64,000 nt of DNA from Thalassomonas actiniarum (GTDB lineage Bacteria > Pseudomonadota > Gammaproteobacteria > Enterobacterales > Alteromonadaceae). This document shows, piece after piece, positions 45,058 through 53,246 of this stretch. The position numbers were made by a program, and so were the translations under genes. Within the stretch, counting starts at the first letter, position 1. Each line of letters opens with the position of its first letter. The stretch is from NCBI RefSeq assembly GCF_000948975.2, contig NZ_CP059735.1:310001-374000 (forward strand). The letters are read 5' to 3'. The notes under the pieces were generated by a model. It had not been told where the DNA came from, made no database searches, and was given only the letters and a program-made list of their open reading frames with translations.

Positions 45058-45954
45058 CTAACGCAATTTGTCTGCAATTTTTGCCGTATAAATTGATATT
45101 TCAGTCGACATTTGCGGGCTTGGTTCAGGTAAAGCCGTTAACATCTCACTTGCATTACGAAAATATGATTGGGCTGTCTGATAGTTTGAACGGTACATCT
45201 CACTTTTACCAAGTTCGATGTTAAGGGTAATATTATCCCGGATCCTGCGATACTCTAATTGTTCAGATAGAAAGGTGATATAAGCTTGGTTTTGGGAGGG
45301 CTCGGTTATAGGCAAAGATGAATTCAGGCTATTATTTTCAGCTTTTAACTGCATTAAAGCATTATGAAACAATTTGCCATAATGGCAGGGGTCGGCCTTA
45401 TCTTCTTCCTCAAAAACACCGAGCGATGGGGAATAACCGGTCCAGCACTGCGAATCATTTGCTGTTATGTTATTTTCAGTGGTTATCGAGTTTGAATCAT
45501 TGAAAGGAAGGAGGGTGATAACATACCATGCCGCCACGAATAATATAACCAGAGTAAAAATAATTAGAACCGGCCTTTTATTTTGGTCTGTTGAATAATC
45601 CGTGATGTTTAATTTTCTTTGCAAGGCGTATTCTTGTCTTAATTTTTCCTTCTGCTCTAAATCGCTTTGATGATTACTTTTTGTCAAAGAGTTTTCAAAA
45701 CAATAATGACGAAACTCTTCATCATTTAAACTCAAACTTTGCGGATCTAATTTAAATAGCTGAAGGATTTTAGTGACATGTCGATCTGGTACTACGGGGT
45801 ATCTTGGATTACCCAACCGATCCCGGCTTGCGAACCATCGGGTCAGTGAGGTGGGATCTAAACTTAAATGTGTTGCCAGTTGCTTGCGGGTTTTAATTTC
45901 AGGATTTAAACCGCTACGCAACAGGGTATTAAGCTTGTTTCGATCTATTTTCAC
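45058..45954 (-). CDS. Membrane-anchored HTH protein, probable regulator of the efflux operon
   Basis: A 298-residue protein. The N-terminal ~70 residues look like a helix-turn-helix (TRKQLATHLSLDPTSLTRWFASRDRLG). A charged linker (~90-125) leads to one transmembrane helix (VLIIFTLVILFVAAWYVITLL). A periplasmic domain has two Cys (DSQCWTGYSPS.., KADPCHYGKLF) and a C-terminal TPR-like helical tail (ELGKSEMYRSNYQTAQSYFRNAS). I know no named family for this arrangement. It precedes the MacAB-like operon on the same strand, with direct repeats between. Confidence 0.65.
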   Translation of the reverse strand: MKIDRNKLNTLLRSGLNPEIKTRKQLATHLSLDPTSLTRWFASRDRLGNPRYPVVPDRHVTKILQLFKLDPQSLSLNDEEFRHYCFENSLTKSNHQSDLEQKEKLRQEYALQRKLNITDYSTDQNKRPVLIIFTLVILFVAAWYVITLLPFNDSNSITTENNITANDSQCWTGYSPSLGVFEEEDKADPCHYGKLFHNALMQLKAENNSLNSSLPITEPSQNQAYITFLSEQLEYRRIRDNITLNIELGKSEMYRSNYQTAQSYFRNASEMLTALPEPSPQMSTEISIYTAKIADKLR

Positions 45955-46100
45955 AATAATATGCCGATAACGTTCACCTCTCGGTGATGAGTACTGTTTA
46001 GCTTCGAATAGTAAAAATTATATAGTTAAATAATGTTAAGCGGAAGCGTATTTAAACGAACTTGTATATCTTAGATATTTTTGATTTGAGAGAAGAAAGA

Positions 46101-46177
46101 TGGGGTGGCTAATGGGACTTGAACCCACGACAACCGGAATCACAATCCGGGGCTCTACCAACTGAGCTATAGCCACC
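46101..46177 (-). tRNA. tRNA-His (anticodon GTG)
   Basis: The minus strand folds as a full cloverleaf: G-1 plus acceptor GTGGCTA, D arm GCTCAGTTGGTAGAGC, anticodon arm CCGGA-TTGTGAT-TCCGG with GTG, T arm GTGGG-TTCAAGT-CCCAT-like, and encoded CCA at the 3' end. It differs from E. coli tRNA-His at only a few positions. The extra 5' G expected for tRNA-His is present. Confidence 0.97.
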
Positions 46178-46496
46178 ACTGAGGTGTGTCTACTGCTGTT
46201 TTCAAACAGTGCGCGGATTCTATATCGGTATTTGGGCTTTGACAAGAGCCTTTTTAAAGTTTTTTTACTTTTTTCGTTTATTTGCTTTTTATTTGTGCTT
46301 TCTGCACATTTTTTCTGATTTTTCTGGTGGAGCTGATAGTTCATTAAAGAAATGGCTGTTTATGCTGTTGGTTGAAGCAGGGTTGTTTGGGAAAGGTTTT
46401 TCGGATTGAGTTGGTTTTTCTATCCGGCAGGGAAAAATAAAAAAGGCGCCGAAAGAAAGCTCCCGGTGCCTTTTTGCTCGCTTTGTTCGTTGGGGT
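46178..46496. other. Intergenic region between tRNA-His and hemN
   Basis: It holds the probable promoter side of tRNA-His (minus strand) and the hemN terminator at 46440-46475. Short open frames here are low-complexity T-rich runs and are not supported as genes. Confidence 0.6.
46440..46475 (-). terminator. Intrinsic terminator of hemN
   Basis: AAAAGGCGCCG pairs with CGGTGCCTTTT (one G-T pair) around a 12-nt loop. On the minus strand the stem is followed by TTTTTTATTTTT. It lies 22 bp after the hemN stop. Confidence 0.75.
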
Positions 46497-47867
46497 TTAA
46501 ATCACCCGGGAAAAACGCTGGTGATTGCGCTGTTCTTTCATATAGGCGTCAAAAGTCATGCAGATGTTGCGGATCAATAACCGTGCTTTCTGGCTGACGG
46601 TGATGGCTTGGTCGGTATTGGTCAGCAAACCGTCGCTGATGAAAGTGCTTAGCGACGGCAGGTCGTCACTGAAATAATCGTCGAAATCGATAGCGAATTT
46701 GTCATTGATGGCTTTTTTGCTGACATAGTGGTTGCACATCAACTCGCGGATCACTTCGCCGCGGATGATATCGTCGTTTGTTAACGCCAGGCCTTTTTCC
46801 TGGGCGTGCTGGTGGTTTTCTATTTCTTGGTAATAGCTGTTGAGCTCTTTGACATTCTGGCTATAGCTGTTGCCGATGGCGCTGATGGCGGAAACCCCCA
46901 GGCCGAGCAAGTCACAATTGCCTTTGGTGGTATAACCCTGGAAGTTTCTGTGCAGGGTGCCGTTTTTCTGGGCGACGGCCAGCTCGTCGTCCGGTTTGGC
47001 GAAATGATCCATGCCGATAAAGTCATAGCCGAAACCGCACAGGGTTTCTATCGCCAGTTTCATCAGCGCGAATTTTTCATCGACGCTGGGTAACCATTCG
47101 TCCCGTAATTTTCTTTGCGCGGCGAAGCGGCTGGGTAAATGGGCGTAGCTGAACAGGGAAATGCGGTCTACGTCCATTTCATGGGCTTTGTTCAGGGTAC
47201 GGGTGAAGGTGTCTATGCTCTGGTGGGGCAGGCCGTAGATTAAATCGATATTGATGGACTTAAAGCCGACCGCTTTTGCCTCGCGGATAAACTGGTGAAT
47301 AAACTCGGTATCCTGCACCCGGTTAATGGCCTGCTGCACTTTAAGATCTATGTCTTGAACCCCTATGCTCAGGCGGTTAAAGCCGAGATCAAACAGGTGC
47401 TGAGCCAGATCCAGTTCAATTTCCCTGGGATCGATTTCAATGCTCATTTCCAGCTCATCGGAAAAGTTGAATTTTTTCTTGAGCAGGGTAACCAGCAAGG
47501 TGATTTGTTCATGGGTTAAAAAACTTGGCGTGCCGCCGCCCCAGTGTAGCTGTTTCACGGTATAGTCGGTAAATAGTGCCGCACGGGAAGAGATTTCCGC
47601 CGCTAAATATTCCAGGTAAGTATCGGCTTTATCGCGGTGACGGGTAACGACCTTGTTGCAGCCGCAGTAATAACAAAGGCTGTGACAAAAAGGAATATGC
47701 ACATACAGGGACAGCTCGCGGTTTTCCGAATGGGTTATGGCCTGTACCATATCCTCTTGATTGAATTGGTCGTTAAATTCCAGCGCGGTCGGATACGAGG
47801 TATATCTGGGGCCGCTGGTATTGTACTTCTTCAGTAATTTGTTATCGAAAAACTGGCTTACTTGCAT
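46497..47867 (-). CDS. hemN: Oxygen-independent coproporphyrinogen III oxidase HemN
   Basis: A 456-residue radical-SAM enzyme oxidising coproporphyrinogen III to protoporphyrinogen IX for anaerobic heme synthesis. The N-terminus KYNTSGPRYTSYPTALEF, the Fe-S motif HIPFCHSLCYYCGCNKV (CxxxCxxC), LHWGGGTPSFL and NIDLIYGLPHQ are diagnostic, and the C-terminal HemN domain is present. The ATG at 47867 (GGTG six bases before) is preferred; 47879 is an in-frame alternative. Its position next to yihI matches E. coli. Confidence 0.95.
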   Translation of the reverse strand: MQVSQFFDNKLLKKYNTSGPRYTSYPTALEFNDQFNQEDMVQAITHSENRELSLYVHIPFCHSLCYYCGCNKVVTRHRDKADTYLEYLAAEISSRAALFTDYTVKQLHWGGGTPSFLTHEQITLLVTLLKKKFNFSDELEMSIEIDPREIELDLAQHLFDLGFNRLSIGVQDIDLKVQQAINRVQDTEFIHQFIREAKAVGFKSINIDLIYGLPHQSIDTFTRTLNKAHEMDVDRISLFSYAHLPSRFAAQRKLRDEWLPSVDEKFALMKLAIETLCGFGYDFIGMDHFAKPDDELAVAQKNGTLHRNFQGYTTKGNCDLLGLGVSAISAIGNSYSQNVKELNSYYQEIENHQHAQEKGLALTNDDIIRGEVIRELMCNHYVSKKAINDKFAIDFDDYFSDDLPSLSTFISDGLLTNTDQAITVSQKARLLIRNICMTFDAYMKEQRNHQRFSRVI

Positions 47868-48178
47868 TGTATTCACCATAGAAAACGCTGGGTGCAAAAT
47901 TCAGACAGCCAGTATAATCCGACGAGAGATTTGTACCTTGATCAAGCGCAAGCTTAGGCTAAAAAAGCCTAGAACCTGTAGGGTTTTTGTTTGATTGATA
48001 AGCGGTTTTGAGGTTAACTTGTCGCCTGGCAATTAAACCTGATGATAATGCAACTGCAACTGCAACTGCAACTGCAACTGCAACTGCTGCTCAAGCTCAG
48101 TCCCTTGATGCTTGAGCCGACTTTTTCTTTTGTGCTTAGGTTTTAGCTGGAAAAGAAAAGCGGGGATTCAAGTCGGGG
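47868..48178. other. Intergenic region with hexamer repeat and hairpin
   Basis: The region upstream of hemN holds the TGCAAC tandem repeat at 48049-48086. Directly after it is an 8-bp hairpin GCTCAAGC (48089-48096) / GCTTGAGC (48110-48117), followed on the plus strand by CGACTTTTTCTTTT like an intrinsic terminator. No plus-strand gene precedes it. Confidence 0.6.
48049..48086. repeat. Hexamer tandem repeat (TGCAAC), six exact copies
   Basis: Six exact TGCAAC units in a row at 48049-48084 with a partial seventh. It is non-coding, between the hemN start and the end of the DksA-like gene. Such arrays are prone to slippage. Confidence 0.92.
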
Positions 48179-48490
48179 TCAGTCGGCACATTGAATGCAT
48201 TTAATCGCCGCCGGTTGCACATGCAATCTTTTCTCGGCAATTTCTTCGCCGCATTCCAGGCAGATGCCATAGTTGCCGCTATCTATGCGGGTAATGGCAT
48301 TGGATAACTGCTGGATTTCTATTTTTGCCTCAGACTCCAGGGCGTTGAGGACTTCGTCGTTTTCTCTTTCTCCCGCTTGTTCCGACCAGTCGGCATTGCG
48401 GCCTTCGGCAAAGTCCTGATGGATGGAATCTATCCGCTGCTGAAGTGCAACAATGCGTTGGGTAAATTGTGTTTTCAGTTGCTCACTCAT
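48179..48490 (-). CDS. TraR/DksA-family zinc-finger protein
   Basis: A 103-residue protein (MSEQLKTQFTQRIVALQQ..). An N-terminal coiled-coil carries DWSEQAGERENDEVLNALE, and a C-terminal four-Cys zinc finger reads GICLECGEEIAEKRLHVQPAAIKCIQC. The size is shorter than DksA (~150), like YbiI/TraR-type paralogues. It may bind the RNA polymerase secondary channel. The start at 48490 has GAGGGG upstream; codons before it lack support. Confidence 0.85.
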   Translation of the reverse strand: MSEQLKTQFTQRIVALQQRIDSIHQDFAEGRNADWSEQAGERENDEVLNALESEAKIEIQQLSNAITRIDSGNYGICLECGEEIAEKRLHVQPAAIKCIQCAD

Positions 48491-48645
48491 AATGTGCCCC
48501 TCAAAGTCTCTCTGGCCTGTATTCATGGCTTATTAATGCTGTTGCGGCTGATGGAGCTAAGCCGGCGGACAAAATTAACAGAGTAGAATTTTCACCAGAA
48601 TTATTTGAATAAAGTACCGGACGATTAAGGTGAGCAGCGTCGAGA

Positions 48646-49134
48646 TTATTTGCTTAGCAGCCGGTAGCGCTCGTTGGCGTACTGGTGTAAGAGTTCAAGA
48701 TCCTGACTTACCTTATCCCGTAATTCGGCCTCAACCTTCATACGTTCCAGATCCTGTTTCATACGTTGCTGCTTAGCGAGTTGTTTACGCTCATCTAAAA
48801 TCGTCAAATGCTTTATGCGATTATATAATTCAAATATAGCAGGAAATTGCTGATCCAGTGCGCTGCTCTTCTTTAATGAATCCAATAATACGCTTAAACG
48901 CCAGCAACCTTCGCTGTAATCGCATTGCTCTTCCTTCATCGCCCGGACTATGATGATAACGCTGTTAAGCACTTTCGCGTCGTGCTTGTCCAGGGCGGCC
49001 TGATGCTTTTGTTCGGCCTTTTGCTGTAAGAGCGTTTGCTGCTTTAACTGGCGCAATAATTTACCGGCATAAAATGCCAGTGCGGCTATGATGATAACCG
49101 CAACGATAATGGCTATTAACCAGGGGGTGGACAT
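48646..49134 (-). CDS. DUF2489 membrane-anchored protein
   Basis: A 162-residue protein with one N-terminal transmembrane helix (WLIAIIVAVIIIAALAFYAGKLL) followed by a coiled-coil-rich cytoplasmic part. The conserved-looking segment VLNSVIIIVRAMKEEQCDYSEGCWRLSVLLD is typical of DUF2489 proteins found next to yihI and hemN in Vibrio and relatives. Function unknown. It is 10 bp downstream of yihI. Confidence 0.8.
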   Translation of the reverse strand: MSTPWLIAIIVAVIIIAALAFYAGKLLRQLKQQTLLQQKAEQKHQAALDKHDAKVLNSVIIIVRAMKEEQCDYSEGCWRLSVLLDSLKKSSALDQQFPAIFELYNRIKHLTILDERKQLAKQQRMKQDLERMKVEAELRDKVSQDLELLHQYANERYRLLSK

Positions 49135-49144
49135 GGTTTATCCC

Positions 49145-49714
49145 TTATTCGAATTCCGACAGATCGCTGTTATCGAACTTATCCCAAAGCTCGTCTTCAG
49201 ATGACGCTTTCTGCCCGGTTTCGCTTTCTTCGTCTTCATCATCCCAGCCCAGTAATTCACGCAATTGCTGGTGGCGGGTCATTTTTTCATTGAAGTAGTC
49301 GACTTCGGCTTCGCTCAGGGCGATCTCTTCTTCCTGTTTTTCGAGAATGCTTTGTAATTGCGCATCTTCTTCAATGGCGTATAACTCTTGCTCCAGCGAA
49401 GTATCCGGCTCGACATCGCGTATTGCGGCGATAGGCGAGGCCTGAACTTTGGCTTTCTTCGGCTGTTTCGTCATTGGCTGGGCCGGCTTACCCAAAGCTA
49501 TCGGGGTTTTGCTGCCGATACGCGGATCTTTTTTAATTCCCGGACCCTGAGATCCTTTGGTTTTCTTTTTCGCTTCCGTTTGGCGGTTGCCCGGTTTATT
49601 GCCGGTTTGTTTTTTCGGTTTTTTATCGCTGCGCGGCGTTGTTTTTGTTTTGTCGTCTTTGACTATGCCGATGGAGCCGACTCCCGGCTTCCTGGATTTT
49701 CTTTTACGGGTCAT
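49145..49714 (-). CDS. yihI: Der GTPase-activating protein YihI
   Basis: A 189-residue protein beginning MTRKRKSRKPG. A very basic low-complexity N-terminal half (KK/PKK/TGNK repeats, GSKTPIALG) is followed by an acidic C-terminal half containing ELYAIEEDAQLQSILEKQEEEI and RHQQLRELLGWDDEDEE. This two-part charge pattern is characteristic of YihI, which stimulates the GTPase Der in ribosome assembly. The ATG at 49714 matches the family N-terminus; longer frames run into the sRNA gene and are rejected. Confidence 0.88.
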   Translation of the reverse strand: MTRKRKSRKPGVGSIGIVKDDKTKTTPRSDKKPKKQTGNKPGNRQTEAKKKTKGSQGPGIKKDPRIGSKTPIALGKPAQPMTKQPKKAKVQASPIAAIRDVEPDTSLEQELYAIEEDAQLQSILEKQEEEIALSEAEVDYFNEKMTRHQQLRELLGWDDEDEESETGQKASSEDELWDKFDNSDLSEFE

Positions 49715-49793
49715 AGGGAAAATAATCTTAATGCTGTTTGTGGCGGGTATTTTACGACATAAGTCAGCAATAGAAAAATAAAAGCGTATAAAG

Positions 49794-49822
49794 AAAAAAA
49801 GCGATGGCCATTGCCATCGCTT
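49794..49822 (-). terminator. Terminator of the CsrB/CsrC-type RNA
   Basis: AAGCGATGGC pairs with GCCATCGCTT (10 bp, 4-nt loop), followed on the minus strand by TTTTTTTCTTT. It sits upstream of yihI, so it must end a separate upstream transcript. Confidence 0.85.
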
Positions 49823-50110
49823 CTGGAGATTATCATTGCAGGCTTTGCCTGCAACTTTTAGTTTCCGATATAACCGGTTTCCCAACCTATTAGCACAGTC
49901 CCTGTAATCTCTGAACGCTTCCTATTTGTTTTTAATGCTTCCGTACTATATTTTTTTATTCTTGGTCTTCCTGACGCCTTATTGGCTGTCCATAAGGTCC
50001 TCTTGGACCTAAAAAGTACATCATCCTGATATTGAATAAACCATCCTTATTCAAAAATATTTATTCAAAATGCGAATAAACGATTGCTTTCCTTGCACAT
50101 CAGTTCCCTG
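49794..50110 (-). ncRNA. CsrB/CsrC-family regulatory RNA (CsrA-sequestering), ~317 nt
   Basis: Reading the minus strand, about a dozen GGA motifs occur in ~290 nt (ACAGGGAAC, AAGGAAAG, AAGGATGG, CAGGATGATG, GAGGACC, CAGGAAGACC, ACGGAAGC, TAGGAAGC, CAGGGAC, TTGGGAAACC, TCGGAAAC), several in small hairpin loops. This is the hallmark of CsrB/CsrC/RsmZ RNAs that titrate CsrA. It ends in a strong intrinsic terminator (GCGATGGC-CATT-GCCATCGC on the plus strand, then T7 on the minus strand). In E. coli csrC lies directly upstream of yihI, as here. A sigma-70-like promoter precedes it. Confidence 0.85.
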
Positions 50111-50115
50111 TTTTT

Positions 50116-50143
50116 ATTATTTGCTGCCTGAGCAGCTGTTCAA
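50116..50143 (-). promoter_or_regulatory. Predicted sigma-70-type promoter of the CsrB/CsrC-type RNA
   Basis: On the minus strand, -35 TTGAAC (50143-50138) and -10 AATAAT (50121-50116) are separated by 16 bp. Transcription would start near 50109, just at the first GGGA motif. The region further upstream (50200-50220, AGTAAG) could hold a GacA/UvrY site, but no full palindrome is seen. Confidence 0.5.
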
Positions 50144-50438
50144 TACTTTACCCGAGATGAGCGCGGCAGCAAGTTATAAATGAAACTTTTTTAACGTTTT
50201 TTTATCGCGGAAATCTTACTTGCCTGTTTTTACTGGTAAAAAAAATGTAAAAAAATCTTTCGTTAATTAGAAAAAAAACCGTTAATGGCGAATGTCTTAC
50301 AAAAAATCGGGTTATTGTCCTACGCTTGATTTGTTGTCTTTTTATACGAAAAACTTCGTTTATTTGCTTGTTTTTCAAGAGTGTCTGAATTCTTTACAAC
50401 TTAATGCCGGTGCCGCCTGCGCACAGATCGGCAGATCA

Positions 50439-50469
50439 AAAAAACCAGCAAATGGCTTGCTGGTTTTTT
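50439..50469. terminator. Bidirectional terminator downstream of the VOC gene
   Basis: ACCAGCAA / TTGCTGGT stem (8 bp) with a 5-nt loop, extended by A6 and T6 on the two sides so that both strands carry a U-tract. It lies 76 bp after the VOC gene stop (50545, minus). Confidence 0.75.
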
Positions 50470-50544
50470 CAAAAATATCACTCAAAAATTGGCTGAATTT
50501 CAGGTCATTCCTAAATGTAACCCAAATGTAGTCGCATCCGGCTG

Positions 50545-51075
50545 TTAATCCTGTTCATGTAACCAGGCAGCATGTCTGGGAGCGCGTTTGGTTTGTGACC
50601 ATTCTTCTACCATTAGCGGTGCCACACGCTTGAGTTCGGCAAACTGCTCGGGTGTGCCGGTATTGGCAGCAAGCTCCAGGCGGTGACCGTTGGGATCGAA
50701 GAAATAGATAGATTTAAACACGCCGTGGTTTACCGGCCCCAGTACTTCTACGCCTTTGCCTTCAAGCTCTTCCTTGGCGGCAACCAGGGCATCAAGATCT
50801 TCCACTTCCAGGGCGATGTGCTGCACCCAGGTCGGGGTGTTTTCGTCACGGCCCATTTTCGGAGAGTTGGGGATCTCGAAAAATGCCAGGACATTGCCCA
50901 TGCCGGCATCCAAGAAGGTATGCATATAAGGATCCGGCGCTTTCGTTGACGGTACTTCGTTTTCCGCGATAGCAACGGTAAGCTCCATATTTAACTTGTC
51001 TTTATACCATTCGACCGTTTCTTTGGTGTCCATGCAGCGGTAGGCCACGTGATGAAAGCGTTTTAAATTAATCAT
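50545..51075 (-). CDS. VOC-family protein (glyoxalase/dioxygenase fold)
   Basis: A 176-residue cytoplasmic protein with two beta-alpha-beta-beta-beta modules. Metal-ligand-like positions are His in RFHHVAYRCMD (about residue 8), His in WVQHIALEVED (about 105) and Glu in GHRLELAANTG (about 150). The set 2-His-1-Glu resembles extradiol dioxygenases or related VOC enzymes. Substrate unknown. It appears monocistronic. Confidence 0.82.
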   Translation of the reverse strand: MINLKRFHHVAYRCMDTKETVEWYKDKLNMELTVAIAENEVPSTKAPDPYMHTFLDAGMGNVLAFFEIPNSPKMGRDENTPTWVQHIALEVEDLDALVAAKEELEGKGVEVLGPVNHGVFKSIYFFDPNGHRLELAANTGTPEQFAELKRVAPLMVEEWSQTKRAPRHAAWLHEQD

Positions 51076-51187
51076 AATCTTCCGGGGGGTTAGTTATCCT
51101 CATGGCGTTAGTTTGTACCATAAAGGGGGATTTTTCCCAAAATTTCGTGTGAGTTAACTGCCGGGGCAGGCGTCAGCTATTTAATAC

Positions 51188-51211
51188 GGGTGTACAAATA
51201 ATTGTACACCC
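51188..51211. terminator. Perfect 10-bp hairpin downstream of the M61 peptidase gene
   Basis: GGGTGTACAA pairs with TTGTACACCC around ATAA. Outer AGCTAT/ATAGCT sequences extend the palindrome. It lies between the M61 stop (51250, minus) and the VOC start. No long U-tract is present, so it could also be a protein-binding palindrome. Confidence 0.45.
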
Positions 51212-51249
51212 CTTGATAGCTATGGCGCTTCAGCCTTTCTCCGGGCAGA

Positions 51250-53043
51250 TCAGGCAATGATGTTCTGCCAGTTGGCGGCCCGTTCGGCATCGGTTACGCT
51301 GATCTTGATTGCCGACAACGGTGAATCGGTAAAGGCTATTTCGGAACACAACAACTGGTCATCGCGGAAATAAAAACAGCTGACCGCTTGCCCGGCACTT
51401 AAGTGTTCGCCAAGCTGCTGCAGGGACTTTTCCGTGACCTTAAGGTTGTCCACGGCAATGAGCACATCATTGACTGCCAGCCCCGCTTTGGCGGCGGGGG
51501 AGCCTTCCACCACCACAGATATTTTCAAGCCGCCTGCCTGCTCTTTATATTGTGCCCCCAGGTAAGGAACGTAATCTTCGCTGCCTATGGTGTCCAGGCT
51601 GTTCAGGCTTTTGAATTTTTGTCCCTCAAAGCTTACCCCGACTTTCTCCAGTAAAGGCGCCAGGGCTACCCGGTCCGGGGTATGTAGCAGGGCTTTAAAG
51701 GGGGCACCGATATCTTCACCGCATAAAATGTTGGCGATATTGATAAAGTCGTCTTCCTGGGTGCCGATACCGGGACGGCCGAAGTGGATCCATAACTCCC
51801 GCATCAGGGTATCCAAACTGTATAATCCGGCGGATTTCTCCCTGATGGTCAGATCCAGCCATAAGGCGATTAACGAGCCTTTGGTGTAATAGCTGACGAT
51901 ATTGTTGACCGCATCCGGTCCCTGTTGATAGAACTTGGTCCAGGCATCAAAGCTGGACTCGGTCACGCTCTGTTTGAGCTCGCCGCCGCCGCGGTAAACC
52001 CGGGTGGCGGTTTTGCTGAGCAACTCCAAATATTGCTCAAACGGGATGATGCCGGCGCGGAACAGGGAAAAGTCGTCATAATAGGAAGTGATGCCTTCAT
52101 AGGCCCATAACTGCTTGGTATGGGATTCTTTTTGCAGATTATAGGGGACAAACTCTTTTGGTTTGATGCGGCAGACATTCCAGGCGTGGAAATACTCGTG
52201 CGAGCATAAGCTGAGGAACGTTTTGTAGTTATCGCTTAATTCCTCCGGTTTGTTCGGGTTGGGCAGGTCAAAGCGGCTGGCCTGCAACACGGTCGAGTTT
52301 TTATGCTCCAACCCGCCAAAACCGCTGGCAAGCAAATGGGTGATAAACCAGTACTCGGTAAACGGTACTTCGCCGAACAGCTTGATATGGTGCTGGCACA
52401 ACTTGGCGACATCATCCGCCAGGCGCTGGTGGTCGCCGTAATGGCCGCTGGTAAAGACCAGGTGATGCACCACGCCTTCGACGGTAAATTCAAAGGTGTC
52501 CAGTACCCCTATGGCTACCGGGCAGTCGATCAATTCATGGTAATCGGCGGCAATATAGTCGCCGAAGGCATATTTTTCGGTACCTGTTGCCCGGGACATG
52601 CCGGTGGCCACCTGCCAGTTATCGGCTTGTCCGGGAGGATTGATGGTGAGCTGGCAGGCATGATCCCTCAGCTCTTCCACCGCCAGGAAAGTGGAGCTGC
52701 CGTTAAAGAAACCCCGCTGGCTGTCTAAGTAGGCGGTGCGCACCGAAAGATCGAAAGCAAACACCTGGTAGCTCAGGCTCACTTGCTCATCAGTTGCGGT
52801 AATATGCCAGGTTTGCTTATCGCTCTTCTCTGTCGCCAGGGCCTGGCCGTCGGCGGAAACTGCGCTTAGTTCAATGATATTTTTCGCAAAGTCCCTGATC
52901 ATATAGCTGCCGGGCAACCAGGCGGGCAGGTTCAGGGTATAGCTTTTTCCCGGCTCGCTGGCAAAGGTCATTTCTACGCCGAACAGATGGCTGTGAATAT
53001 TGTCCGGGGTGATCTGATAACAAATTTTATTTTTATGTTTCAT
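51250..53043 (-). CDS. M61-family metallopeptidase with PDZ domain
   Basis: A 597-residue protein. The N-terminal beta-rich part (LNLPAWLPGSYMIRDFAKNI) is typical of M61 glycyl aminopeptidases. The zinc site is SHEYFHAWNVCRIKPKEF (HExxH near residue 281) with the downstream Glu in LWAYEGITSYYDDF. A PDZ domain occupies ~485-570 (GGLKISVVVEGSPAAKAGLAVNDVLIAVDN). No signal peptide is seen, suggesting cytoplasmic location. Confidence 0.88.
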   Translation of the reverse strand: MKHKNKICYQITPDNIHSHLFGVEMTFASEPGKSYTLNLPAWLPGSYMIRDFAKNIIELSAVSADGQALATEKSDKQTWHITATDEQVSLSYQVFAFDLSVRTAYLDSQRGFFNGSSTFLAVEELRDHACQLTINPPGQADNWQVATGMSRATGTEKYAFGDYIAADYHELIDCPVAIGVLDTFEFTVEGVVHHLVFTSGHYGDHQRLADDVAKLCQHHIKLFGEVPFTEYWFITHLLASGFGGLEHKNSTVLQASRFDLPNPNKPEELSDNYKTFLSLCSHEYFHAWNVCRIKPKEFVPYNLQKESHTKQLWAYEGITSYYDDFSLFRAGIIPFEQYLELLSKTATRVYRGGGELKQSVTESSFDAWTKFYQQGPDAVNNIVSYYTKGSLIALWLDLTIREKSAGLYSLDTLMRELWIHFGRPGIGTQEDDFINIANILCGEDIGAPFKALLHTPDRVALAPLLEKVGVSFEGQKFKSLNSLDTIGSEDYVPYLGAQYKEQAGGLKISVVVEGSPAAKAGLAVNDVLIAVDNLKVTEKSLQQLGEHLSAGQAVSCFYFRDDQLLCSEIAFTDSPLSAIKISVTDAERAANWQNIIA

Positions 53044-53246
53044 ATAGGTAACCAGGGTAATTGTAATCTTGCTTGATTGGTTGGCTTATTCGCCGGGCCA
53101 AAGGAAGTAGGTGAAGTCTGGTTTGCACTTGATTTCAGCACCGTCCCTTAGCGCACTGTATTACTTAACTAATAATAGTAGCGATACCGGAGCAGGATAA
53201 AGAAAACTCCTGTTCCGGCATATTTGATTGCTTGTTTTGGCTTTTA

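Noticed and set aside
47930-47950. FNR-like sequence upstream of hemN (TTGTACCTTGATCAAG)
   Set aside because: The half-sites TTGTA and ATCAA are separated by five bases instead of four and the first half is imperfect, so an FNR/Anr site is not supported.
50292-50531. Plus-strand 79-codon frame upstream of the VOC gene terminator
   Set aside because: It runs straight through the bidirectional terminator hairpin at 50439-50469, has no family resemblance and an unusual composition.
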